From NCBI GenBank assembly GCA_004009845.1, contig RMBW01000290.1, positions 1 through 14,595 of the forward strand: a stretch of 14,595 nucleotides of DNA, in the 5' to 3' direction. The notes under the pieces were generated by a model. The model ran no database searches. It was not told the origin of the DNA and worked only from the letters and a program-made list of their open reading frames with translations. Below, in pieces: positions 6,409-14,595 of this stretch. Numbering within the stretch: position 1 is the stretch's first letter; the number at the start of each line of letters is the position of its first letter. The DNA comes from Davidsoniella eucalypti (Eukaryota > Ascomycota > Sordariomycetes > Microascales > Ceratocystidaceae). The position numbers and the translations under genes were made by a program.

Positions 6409-7399
6409 ACAAAGGGGGTGTCCTTTTTAGTTAAGTTGGTTAATGGCGCAAGGGTGTCGGATATGCGCGGGACGAAGTCCCTATAGAAGTTTATGAAACC
6501 AATAAAGCGGCGGAGTTCGGTTAGAGTGTAGGGGCGCTCCCAATTACGAATGGCTTCAGTCTTTTCGGGGTCTGCCCTTATGCCGATACCAGGGCCGACT
6601 AGGAAGCCTAGGAACTTGATCTCCTTGGCTGCGAACTCGCACTTCTTGATGTCGAGTTGGAGGTCGGCTTTGTCGAGGGCAGAGACTATTTCCAGGACGA
6701 GGTTGCGATGGTCCTGGAGCGAGCCCTTAGAATAGATGCACACATCGTCAATGTAGGCGTCGCAGCTGATACCGTGCCATTTGTCGAGGACTCCGTTGAT
6801 GCGTCTCTGGAAGGCAGCAGGGGCGTTGGTTAAGCCGAAAGGGACGACGTTCCACTGGAAGGCACCCAGGGGTGTTCTAAAAGCTGTTATGTGTTCAGAG
6901 CCTGGGGCTATGCGAATCCTGTGGAAGGCGGAGATCACGTCGACTTTGAAACCCATTCGGAGCTCGCGATGCGTTGGAGGTTTCTCCCATAAGTGGTAGG
7001 GGGTACTTATCCTTGATAGACGCATCATTAACACCACGATAGTCGATGCAAAAGCGTACACCCTCCTGGTTTATTGACGAACAGTACGGACGAGCCATAT
7101 TCGGAGTTGGCTGGTCCTATGAACTGAGACTGCTTGAGACCTTCCAGGGTCTTTTGTATACTAGGAGTTCGCGCGCGTTACTGGGTAGAGAGATTGGGTA
7201 GGGACGGTTGCGCCTGGTTTCAGTTTAATTTCCAGGTCTATCCCTGGTCGATGCGGGGGCAGCGTTGTGGCTAATTTGGGATCGAAAGCCGAGGCAACAG
7301 GTTCTAACCAATCCGGCAAGTGGGACGGGATTTCTCCTTGTGAGCGAGAGCGATCTTGATGTTCTCTAGCGAAGCTCTATAAATATGCGGGTTATCCGC
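6282..7399 (-). pseudogene. pol: Reverse transcriptase of element B, frameshifted near its start
   Basis: The N-terminal RT part (7399 to about 7100) aligns with A but changes frame repeatedly. GVRFCIDYRGVNDASIKDKYPLPL is recognisable at about 7061-6990 as two shorter motifs (FCIDYRGVN and KDKYPLP). The open run 7061-6282 (259 residues) then holds the catalytic core: KVDVISAFHRI with Asp 41, PFGLTNAPAAFQRRI, and YIDD at residues 103-106 (codons 6744-6755). FLGFLVGPGIGIRADPEK and the connection (LTNLTKKDTPFVW) follow. The catalytic triad is intact. This is the longest unbroken pol segment in the window. Confidence 0.9.
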
Positions 7400-7824
7400 A
7401 CTTCCACAGAGCTTGTAGAATTCCTCAGCAGTTAACTCTTCTGCTGGTAAGATTGTAATTCCTGTGTCCTGGGCCTGAGCCGAACGTCATTGTAACTAAC
7501 CATCTTTGTCCTAGAATTATGTCTTCGGACTGGCCGGGAACCACGTAGGCCCAAATGGTTTCCGTGTGGCCGTTGATGGTCAGGGGGAGTTCGGCGATGG
7601 TGTCGATGAGCGGGGGTTGTCCAGCGTAGTGACTTGGACGATGACCCGTTCGGAGATAGGGTGCGTGCGGTGGCGAGGTGGAGGAGACGCGGGGGAATGA
7701 CGGCGACGGTGAGGCATCCGCTGTCGACGAGGGCTTTTGTAGAATAACTTCTAAACTTACGTCTAATAATTTCCTAAAGCCCCCATCTCAGTTTCAACTA
7801 TCTGGTCACCGATTAATCCCCCTG
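7400..7824 (-). pseudogene. pro: Aspartic protease of element B, heavily frameshifted
   Basis: There is no long open frame here, but the nucleotide alignment to the protease of A is clear. ATG 7784-7786 matches ATG 2517. The catalytic ALVDSGC codons are intact at 7714-7734. The segment around 7530-7580 matches the part of A encoding the motif QETIWAYVVPGQ. Frame is lost almost at once, because B reads ATTATTAG where A has ATTATTTAG, one T short in a T run. More small indels follow. The protease is inactive as written. Confidence 0.78.
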
Positions 7825-7857
7825 GTCGGGGCGCGATTTATCCCGACTGTCTAAAAA
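7825..7857 (-). promoter_or_regulatory. Possible gag-pol recoding site and hairpin, element B
   Basis: The block GGATTTTTAGA is the same as in A, with TAG at 7851-7853, followed by GTCGGG, an 11-base loop and CCCGAC (stem 7847-7825). The -1 frame reads LDSRDKSRPDQGD, close to LDSRGKPLPDKGE of A. It then meets a stop created by an apparent one-base loss. Confidence 0.35.
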
Positions 7858-8839
7858 TCCATGAGGTCACCTGTATCCGTGTGTAGTTGGTAGTGGCTCC
7901 CTGGGCGCGTGGCTGTGGTGACATTTGCTCGCTAATAGGGCGCGGACGTCGTCCAGGGAGAAGCTAGGGCCGTGCTGACGGCGTTGGCCTTGACCGAAGG
8001 GCGAGAGGCGCGCGACTTGGAACGGCAGTTAGCAGCGGTATGACCCTTGCGTTGGCAGGCAGAGCAGGATACGGCCGTAGGACATGTGCCTGAGGGATGT
8101 GCTTGGCTGCTGCAGTACTGGCAGGGCGTGAGAGGGCACATGGAGGCGTAGTGGCCTGTTTGGCGGCAGTGATAGCAGGGCCTGTCGGTTGAGGAGGTTT
8201 GTGATTGGGCGCGGGCGTACGAGATGGTGTCGGCGAGGGGTTTGAACGCCAGTGGTTGGAGTTTATGGCCTTGGCTTTGGCGAGGGCGCTTTCCTTGATG
8301 CGGGCGACTGGGCGCATCTGTGAGATCATTTCGTCTAGTGGTCTGATATGGAACATGTTGGCTAAGTGCACTTGCATGTCCAGGTGGAGGCCTTCTTGAG
8401 GACGGAGAGGAGGGTGTTATGGTCGTAGAAATGGGCTTTGTCGCGCAGGGAGCAGAGACGGTTGGTAAAGGATTCGAATGTCTCGGTAGGGCCTTGCTTG
8501 AGCTTCAGCAATTCGCGGTTGGCAAGTCTCGCTCGGTCGGGGTCGTCGTATCGCGAGTCAAGGTAAGAGAGGAAGGCCTGGAAGCCGGTGTTCATGGGGA
8601 GGCATTCGAGGTACTTGGTGCGAACTTGTTCCTTGATCTCCGTCGACAGGGCGTTCATCGTGTACGCCAGCTGGTCTCTGGTTGAGTAGAAGCGGTAAGA
8701 GTCCACGAGAAATTTCTCGTTAAGCTCCATCTTCCAGGTGGCGTAATCGAAGGTGCCGTCGAACTTGCGGACTGCGTCGATAACATCTTTGCGGCGGGCA
8801 AGCTGGTCGTCGCGAGGGGTAGTAAGGCGATCCCGTGAG
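7854..8839 (-). pseudogene. gag: Gag capsid and zinc-knuckle region of element B, frameshifted
   Basis: The capsid domain is at 8730-8362, with LNEKFLVDSYRF, DQLAYTMNALSTEIKEQV, FLSYLDSRYDDPDRA and ETFESFTNRLCSLRDKA. A one-base loss near 8395 moves the frame to 8377 onward (MQVHLANMFHIRPLDEM). Three CX2CX4HX4C knuckles lie in one frame at 8136-8177, 8082-8123 and 8025-8066, and would bind RNA. The tail after them is frame-disturbed and carries a TGA in one candidate frame, close to the TAG at 7851-7853. Domain order and spacing match A. The polyprotein could not be made intact from this sequence. Confidence 0.82.
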
Positions 8840-9824
8840 CTGTAGGAGGGAATGCTGGTGTTGTTGTGAGCCTTTTCTCTGGAGGCGTGGGGGCGTGTTC
8901 GCGGATAGGGGCGAGACGTAGGTTGAGAGGTTTGAGTCTGTCCTCTAAGTCGTCGAGCTGGTTGAGGTCTACTAAGTTGTCGTTGGCTGGGTCTTCGTAT
9001 TTGCCACCGAGGAGCTCGAGGATGTCTCGGCCTAGGTTGTCCAGTACTTCAGCAGTGCGTACAGGGTCCTTGAATTCGGGGCTGAGCGTTCTGCCATGCC
9101 CTGGAGTGCGGCCATCTGGATCTCTGCGACTTTGAAGTTGTGGTGGAACTGGAAGTCCCATCTTGGCGCAGTGGGTGATATCCATTCGGTTGGATCCAGT
9201 TGGGCTTTATCGAGGGCAGCTTGGTATTTGGCGGACAGAACTTCGAAGACGTCTGCTGTATCGTCGGAGTATGCGCCTGGCAGGGGGTGACCGCTTAGAG
9301 AGCGACGAGGGGCTTCGATTTTGACTTTAGGGGTGTTCTCCTTGGTGCGTATGGGATGTCTTTGCTGGAGGACGCGCCGAAGCCGAGGATGTGAGGGTTG
9401 CTAAGAAATCGTGACAGAAGAATCTGGGCGCTGCGCGGGGACCTGAGGCTGCTTTGACCGGGCACAATGTGGCCGATTATATCCGTGGAGATGGACAAAC
9501 AGTGCAGGTGGTCATGAAAGTGGGCAGCGTGTGCGAGGATGGCAGGGCCTGCGGGAAAGGGGCCAAGTAGTTTGGCCAGACGGGTCGCTCAGAGCGTTTG
9601 AACAGGGCTAAATAGCACCAGCCCTGGTGTTTCCAGAGGCGTCTCTGGTGGAGAAAGGGGGTGACGACATGGCGCGGCTTGAAGGCCAGCAAGAAGCGGC
9701 GCGTGATGTCTAGCATGAAGTGGGTGAAGGCAATTGCGAGGAATGCGAGGGCGAGACCTTCGGCGGTGCCGTGGTGGGCTCCAAGGATGGCAGCCCAGAG
9801 GTGAAGGAGGAAAAGTTGCAACAT
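8840..9824 (-). pseudogene. gag: Gag N-terminal region of element B, with hydrophobic membrane-like start
   Basis: The start is ATG 9824, the first ATG after the proposed RNA start and the homologue of 4568 in A. The first 81 residues align with A without a gap. They are hydrophobic from residue 2 to 38, share H8, W10, G15, G19, D39 and T41, then AFK-x-[KR]HV-x-TPF, then RLW...GWCYL and LFKRSERP. About 43% of the first 57 residues are identical, while the DNA differs widely. A one-base loss near 9580 shifts the frame. The match continues in another frame to NPHILGFG (about 9392-9369) and then, after another shift, to the RWDFQFH / AEIQ block (about 9160-9115). The leucine-rich segment at about 8990-8900 leads toward the capsid. 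The function is unknown, and membrane anchoring is inference. Confidence 0.7.
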
Positions 9825-9870
9825 GGTGCAAGTAAGGTGGACGCGTTTAGTCAGAGAGATAGCGAAGTGA

Positions 9871-10010
9871 GGGCACAGTAGGGTGCGAGAACGATGGTCA
9901 CGAATAGCGTGAGAGAATGGAGTGCACAGTAGGGTGCGAGTAGAGTGATGGTCACGAATAGCGTGAGAGAACAAGGTGCACAGTAGGGTGCGAAGAACGA
10001 GAACGATGGT
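9871..10010. repeat. Leader tandem repeats of element B (2.6 units)
   Basis: The units are 9871-9921 (51 bases), 9922-9975 (54) and a partial one at 9976-10010. Each begins close to GTGCACAGTAGGGTGCGA, and the full units end in GGTCACGAATAGCGTGAGA followed by a few bases. The position relative to the priming site and gag start equals that of the repeats in element A, but the sequence is unrelated. The sense strand has no ATG here. Confidence 0.8.
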
Positions 10011-10012
10011 AG

Positions 10013-10023
10013 ATCGGTATCAA
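10013..10023 (-). promoter_or_regulatory. Self-priming primer binding site, element B
   Basis: This is the same TTGATACCGAT in sense, two bases after the LTR end at 10026. It is perfectly complementary to 10078-10088 inside the LTR. Sequence and spacing are those of element A. Confidence 0.75.
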
Positions 10024-10077
10024 AATGACACGAACTAGGAAGAGGCAATGGCAAGCAATCTAGAGTAAAGACTTCGA

Positions 10078-10088
10078 TTGATACCGAT
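10078..10088 (-). promoter_or_regulatory. Proposed RNA 5' end / self-primer, element B
   Basis: ATCGGTATCAA in sense from 10088 is complementary to the primer binding site at 10013-10023, and defines the likely start of R. Confidence 0.65.
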
Positions 10089-10135
10089 GAAGGAGAAAGA
10101 CTAATATCTGTTGGAATACGGCGGGAATAGGTCCC

Positions 10136-10143
10136 TATTTATA
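10136..10143 (-). promoter_or_regulatory. TATA box in U3 of element B
   Basis: The minus strand reads TATAAATA, at the position equivalent to that in the LTR of A, about 48-55 bases upstream of the proposed RNA start at 10088. Conservation in the second LTR supports a core promoter. Confidence 0.65.
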
Positions 10144-10154
10144 ACCGTTTATCT

Positions 10155-10175
10155 GGCTAAGTATCTTACTTAGCC
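10155..10175. promoter_or_regulatory. U3 palindrome upstream of TATA, element B
   Basis: GGCTAAGTA, a TCT spacer, then TACTTAGCC gives a 9-bp perfect inverted repeat, about 12 bases upstream of the TATA box in sense. Relative to A, one pair is changed on both arms (G-C to A-T), the outer pair is gained, and the spacer differs. Confidence 0.5.
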
Positions 10176-10204
10176 AAATACCAACTGGGCCTTAGCCCCT
10201 GACA

Positions 10205-10232
10205 CCTACCTCCGCTCAAACACACGCACCCT
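10205..10232 (+). repeat. 28-base inverted match to element A gag, flush with the LTR of element B
   Basis: This is a perfect 28-base reverse-complement match to 3588-3615. The match begins at the first base outside the LTR of B and stops abruptly at 10232/10233. It may be a remnant of another element, in the opposite orientation, into which B inserted. Confidence 0.8.
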
Positions 10233-10380
10233 AGGTATTATTCGGCGGCGTTGCGGGCGGAAACGTGCATACATTTCAGTCTGGGCACCCTTGTCCCTAT
10301 TTTCAAAACGGTTCAGATCTAAACGGATCGGTGATTGGCCAAAATCTATTAATAAATAAGAATTTATCTATGACTTTGCT
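10233..10380. other. Unassigned transition segment
   Basis: The segment begins GC-rich (GGCGGCGTTGCGGGCGG near 10242-10260) and becomes AT-rich after about 10330. I see no gene and no match to either element. It is probably the junction between element debris and the host AT-rich DNA. Confidence 0.4.
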
Positions 10381-10620
10381 TACTAATAAAAAAAATTTAA
10401 GTTTCAATTTTTTTGGTTTCAAATTTTTTTTAACAAATAATTTTCTGAAGTTTTTAAAGTTTTTTTTTTAAAAAAAAACTTTTTTTAGGAATCAAAAAAA
10501 TTAGATTTTTTTTACTTTCGAGGTTTTTCCACAAATAACTTTCTAAAGTTTTTTTTTTCTTGCAATTATTTTCACAAAATAATCTTTTGAAAATTTTAAA
10601 TTCTTTTAGAAAATCCCTTT
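10381..10620. repeat. T-rich low-complexity block with near-direct repeats
   Basis: This is a run of T and A homopolymers. Two related segments, ACAAATAATTTTCTGAAGTT near 10433 and ACAAATAACTTTCTAAAGTT near 10531, are about 98 bases apart. At 10456-10482 lies AAAG T10 A9 CTTT, a near-perfect palindrome. Several translations are open here only because of composition; I call no gene. Confidence 0.6.
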
Positions 10621-13500
10621 ATTCAATTTATAGGGAGCAAAATATAATTCAATTTTGCTATCAATTTTATTTATTTATTAATCTTGTTTAACAATAGAGC
10701 TATGACGATATCACTAAGAACGTGTTCGTGATATTTATAATTATAGATTATAATGTTTAGATCTACGGGGGAATTAGAAAGTTAATAATACTAACGAAGT
10801 ATTTCATACTTTTGTGTAAAGTAGTAATGTGTATTCAGAATTCGTTAAAGCTTTGAGGTGTTTTTTTACAAATATGTCGAGCATAAACGTGACGTCTAGC
10901 TTCAGGGAGGAAACTAACTAGCATGCCGTTTTTGAGTATTTTTTTTTCACTAAGCAGCACATAATATATGAACGGTTCTTTAAAAGAACCGCAGCAGAAC
11001 TGCTAGTATTTGGACACAAATAGGACTGCAATCAATTTACTGGATCAAACGCACTAGAAACGGCAAGTTATAAGTACACCAAGGCAGGTCTACATACTCA
11101 TTAAGCATTAAGGGTAAGTACAAGAATTTGTATTAGTCAGATACAGCAAGATGTAGAAAATGTTACCAAATATGTCAAGTACTATCACAATAAACACTCA
11201 AGGCGATGTAGAAGAATATCCTAATTAAATATAAGATTGAAGACTTGGTTTAAAATAACATACTGACGGTAATTCTCCACAAAATGCATAGACATATTGA
11301 TTAAATAAAGTAATTCGTACTCATAGTATACTATATATCATTAGGATTTCTACGATACAAAGCAGGTATCTAGGTACGATAGAGAAATAGAGTCAATTAA
11401 ATTTAAAAGGATAGAGAGCCAAGCAAGGTAATATAACAAGCTGATTTAATATATTACCGGGCATTACAGCACAATTGGCAGGACAGACACCCACTTGCTA
11501 TATCTATCTATATGATGATATTGAGTGCTATTGAAAAGGGAAATAAAATGAAAAGAATTCTAGAGAAAAACGACAGTATATATAAGTATTACTATATATT
11601 TGAATTATGTTCTTTCGCTGTAAGTAGAATGACAAGACTAATATGGAACTTCAAATTACAAACAACTTTAGGTACTTATACCATTAGAATAGCATGACAT
11701 TGGGTGCTTGGGATTTAGAGTTTACATGATTGATAAAACAACAAGAAAGTAGTCGCAACTGGCACAGTTGGTATTTTAAAACCTACATAGTAATCACTTT
11801 CTATGGTATTTGCAGGATATATTGATCACAAAATGATTCCCGATTTATAATAAGTTGAGATGGTCGGCAAAACATAAGAGCAAAGACCAAGTTTGTCGAG
11901 AAATGCTCTATAACATGTAAGAAGGACACTCGTAGTAAAATCAGGAATGATCAATGACTTACTGTAAGTTTTGTAGTTCTAACGGAATGTTGCATTTCAA
12001 GGGAAATGTAATAAGGTAAGACATAAAGATTGGGCAAGAATATAGTAAATGGTAAACTATCAAAGATTGTAGACCCCAAATACTAGCAATAGTTTGTTAG
12101 AAAATGGTTAATAAATACTGGGTTGTGTTATTGAGTATCGAGAGAAAATTACATTGGCTAATTAACAGAGAAAGAGTTATGAATGAGTCACAACTGCAAG
12201 CTAGGCGATTGGGAAATGATTGTATAATCAGTCACTGAAGTATAGTTCTCTACATAGTACAAATGTTGACTATTAAGTACATCAAAGAAATGAATGTGTT
12301 GTCGGCAAGTAAGGTATGACTATTCATTGAGTGACTCCAGCTCAGTAAGTATATGAATGTCAACCCTGCTGTAGCTATATATGTTAGATATAGCAAACGC
12401 AAGCTATGACTTGATGCACTTAGCAATAAAATAGCTTATAGTTGGTAAGTAATATATCATTGCTTGTTGTACCACAAGTTGTTAATATTGGAGTGAATAA
12501 AGTCCATTATTATGATAAGTCAAGTGGTAAATTCATTAGTGCTGGTAGATTTCAACTATGTCAAGATATTCCAATATCATTGACCACTAAACATACCGAG
12601 TACACCAAGAAGAACTATGATGCACTAGCCATACTGTCTCTATAATTTCAAGCTTCCAATACAAGTTATCAGCTACATATGAAGCAAGGGTGTTCTATGT
12701 ATGGAGTTCGAGATCTATCCACTGTAGATCGGGCCATTATCACTCGACTAGATTCTAGAAATTACATGGTATTTCATCTGTTCAGACAATAGAGAAATCT
12801 TATTGTCAGAAAGAATATAATCATCATGATTACCTGGATCACAATGTGGAGATGGTGGCGAGTTGAAGTGGAATCATAATTATTAACTATAAAAGAAATA
12901 TGGGAAAATGGCAATCGAACTGTATCTTTTTTATGTCTCATGTTATTTGTATTGATATACCAAGTATCATATGACTAAAACTTGATATCTTCTACATGTT
13001 ATGTATAAATACTGTTGCTGTGGCGTGGAGCTGAACTAATAAACGAAGATATGATTCTGGCATCAACTATGAAAGACGATACCAAGGAGAAGAAGGTTGC
13101 TTTTTTCTCAGTCGATAGGACCTTACAGACATTTCTGTGAAATGATAGGACTGTCTTTGAAACTTTATCTAAAGTATGAATGAACAAAATATTCCACTTG
13201 TTAAGCAGTTTCACCCGGTCTAGTCTTTACAGTTGTCTACAATTGCCTAAGTCTTGAATGCCATATCCATGAGCTAAAGTCTTTCATGCAAAGGATGCAG
13301 TATTAACAACGATTACAAAGGTTTTCGAATGGCAAAAAAGTTTAATGCATGCTTCAATGCTATCTGTCAACTGCTTGGCTCGGCGATAGTAGAGAGCAAG
13401 ACCGAAATACTTATTTACCTTTTTCACATGGAAATCTGTAGATATATAACTCAAGTTGAACCTCATATAGACTAAGCGTTAGTGTTATGAAATAACACTC
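10621..13500. other. AT-rich region without a supportable gene
   Basis: Open frames of 60-71 codons occur (11512-11697 plus, 12442-12645 plus, 12999-13214 minus, 13284-13466 minus). All are the length expected by chance in such DNA. None shows a family motif I recognise, and the one at 12442 starts with TTG directly after a stop. I found no tRNA-like T-loop or cloverleaf by eye. It could be intergenic DNA or a decayed repeat. Confidence 0.5.
10973..10991. repeat. 9-bp inverted repeat
   Basis: CGGTTCTTT, a single A, then AAAGAACCG forms a perfect palindrome, followed by a weaker GCAG/CTGC pair (10991-11003). It has no T tract typical of a bacterial terminator and no adjacent gene, so the role is unknown. 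Confidence 0.55.
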
Positions 13501-13511
13501 GCAGACTCTCC

Positions 13512-13597
13512 GCATGAGGCTTAGGGTTGATACACAGCCTCACCTTTCGACTCCGGTGGCAACAATTCCTGCATGAGGCTAGACTTGATACACAGCC
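13512..13597. repeat. Two direct repeats of 27-28 bases, period 59
   Basis: The units are 13512-13539 and 13571-13597. Both start GCATGAGGCT and end TTGATACACAGCC, with a three- to five-base difference in the middle. They lie directly before a pyrimidine-rich tract and may be part of a repeat family or an upstream element. Confidence 0.75.
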
Positions 13598-13598
13598 A

Positions 13599-13820
13599 AC
13601 ACAGCATTGCCTCGAACTTCTGTCCGTAGACCAGATCCTTCTGTTTCTTCCTCTCTCGGTTTAACATAAAATCTTGCTTGTTTCTTCCTTTCCTGTTCTC
13701 TTCTTTCCTTTCCCCTCCAAGCTTACAACTCTCTGTGTACCTGACCTCCTAGTGCAACCTCCTCTTCTTGTTCCTGTTCTTGTTCTTATCTTTGCTCCTG
13801 CTCCTGTCCTGATCTAGTTC
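13599..13820 (+). promoter_or_regulatory. Pyrimidine-rich tract, possible promoter or 5' UTR
   Basis: The plus strand is dominated by C and T, with runs such as TTTCTTCCTTTCCTGTTCTC near 13680 and a CTT/CCTG trinucleotide-like stretch at about 13762-13813. In fungi such CT-rich tracts often lie just upstream of transcription starts. No convincing coding frame follows in the window, so a downstream gene is only a possibility. Confidence 0.3.
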
Positions 13821-14595
13821 CACTTTACTTAATTTATTATTCTGTTTATTTCTGATATCCTGAAAACACCAAAATCATCATCGCGTGACTACTCGCCTAG
13901 TGATCACTTGTTCCCCTTTGAACTCCTGCCTGCCCGTCCATTACAGTTAGTCTTTCTCGTATGTTTTAGTAACGTTAAGTATTTGTTTCAGTGATAATTG
14001 ACGACTTACGTTTCATTGCAAGTGTCTAGAGACTATATAGACATTTGTTGAGCTTAACACGTATGTTCATCAGTTGTTGTTGTGTGACTGTAGTTCACCT
14101 TAGAGCTCTATAAATATTGTTTATTTCGCTTGTATATAGCTGCTCTATATGCCGGTATCACACATTATTGAAAGACAATACTGGAGAACATCAGAGCACA
14201 TATATAATGATAGATAAGTGATTAGGAATTGAGTTGATCTTGGAATTAACATATCACTGTAGTTGTATATACAATCCTCTTCTCTTGACTCCTCAGTAAA
14301 ACAATAATATGGCCACCTTTATATAGATACTATGCTACCTTGTATTGATGAATTTGCAAAGGTATATAACAGTGTGGCTTGAATCATAGAAGTTCGAAAG
14401 TTCGTTTTGCATTTGATACAATATTGATGCTGTAATGTATACCAACAATATTAGTATCATTATGTATCAGAACCTTTCAGGCTTACCAATTGCAATAATG
14501 TTGCCTTTGAACATTAAGAGACACTATAGAGTAATACGACTTGTATTCACTATGCCATAGTCATAGCTAGCTACATACCCTACTATAAAATAATG
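13821..14595. other. AT-rich region, nothing identified
   Basis: I see no open frame of useful length, RNA gene or repeat in this stretch. TATAAATA occurs at 14109-14116 on the plus strand, but without any following gene it carries no weight. Confidence 0.5.

Larger units (their letters stand above)
4956..10204 (-). mobile_element. Element B: Ty3/Gypsy LTR retrotransposon, interrupted by element A
   Basis: This is a second, related element in the same orientation as A. Its 5' LTR is at the right end and its integrase runs left to 4956. At 4956 it stops directly at the outer end of the LTR of A, with no polypurine tract and no integrase C-terminus. This shows interruption in the coding sequence and is not a normal 3' end. 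The remainder of B and its 3' LTR should lie beyond the far end of A. B carries more frameshifts than A, especially in gag and protease. The leader and gag N-terminus are far more diverged from A than are the LTR and pol, so A and B are separate subfamilies, not a recent duplication. Confidence 0.92.
10026..10204 (-). repeat. 5' LTR of element B
   Basis: This is a 179-base LTR, in sense from TGTCAGGGG at 10204 to CGTGTCA at 10026. It differs from the LTR of A by scattered substitutions and a few small indels. The TATA box, the 11-base self-priming sequence and the U3 palindrome are all kept. Outside it, the 28 bases at 10205-10232 match element A gag in reverse orientation. Confidence 0.9.

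Noticed and set aside
9825..9974. In-frame upstream extension of B gag through the leader repeats
   Set aside because: It has no ATG upstream of 9824, and element A has a stop in the equivalent stretch. The repeat units are simply multiples of three bases.
10433..10560. T-rich repeats as a CRISPR-like array or an origin
   Set aside because: There are only two imperfect copies, with no regular spacers and no associated genes. Low complexity explains them.
12442..12645. 67-codon plus-strand frame in the AT-rich flank
   Set aside because: It opens with TTG directly after a stop, is short, and shows no motif I recognise. It is within chance length.
12999..13466. Two neighbouring minus-strand frames of 71 and 60 codons
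   Set aside because: They share no recognisable domain and no splice pattern I could support between them.
13959..13991. GTATGT...CAG resembling a small fungal intron with a TAGTAAC branch-like site
   Set aside because: It is only 33 bases, too short for most fungal introns, and has no flanking coding sequence.

Overview
The window holds two long Ty3/Gypsy-type LTR retrotransposons, both read on the minus strand. They occupy 1-10204. An AT-rich flank at about 10290-14595 carries no gene I can support. The best guess for the host is a filamentous fungus: the elements look like the self-priming Tf1/sushi lineage, the flank is AT-rich, and it contains a pyrimidine-rich tract like those of fungal promoters. 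No host gene is present to confirm this.

Layout, minus-strand sense running right to left. Element B (10204 to 4956): 5' LTR 10026-10204, self-priming site 10013-10023, leader with its own tandem repeats, gag from ATG 9824, then protease, reverse transcriptase, RNase H and integrase. Its integrase is cut at 4956, where the 5' LTR of element A begins (4780-4955). Element A (4955 to beyond base 1) has the same order: priming site 4767-4777, leader with unrelated tandem repeats, gag from ATG 4568, protease 2137-2517, reverse transcriptase, RNase H and the first part of integrase, which runs off the left edge. A therefore appears to be inserted in B, and the rest of B should lie to the left of the window.

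As a set, the genes would form a retrotransposition machine: Gag shell, protease, RT/RNase H copying the RNA from a self-primed start, and integrase. Both copies carry many one-base frameshifts and look inactive as written, although several shifts sit in homopolymers and could be sequence errors.

The least expected feature is the N-terminus of Gag. About 80 residues with a strongly hydrophobic start align without gaps between two otherwise divergent copies, ahead of the usual capsid domain and three zinc knuckles. Other notable points are a U3 palindrome with a compensatory base-pair change, AUG-free leaders built from unrelated repeats, a possible recoding site between gag and pol, and a 28-base inverted copy of element A gag sequence lying flush against the outer LTR of element B.
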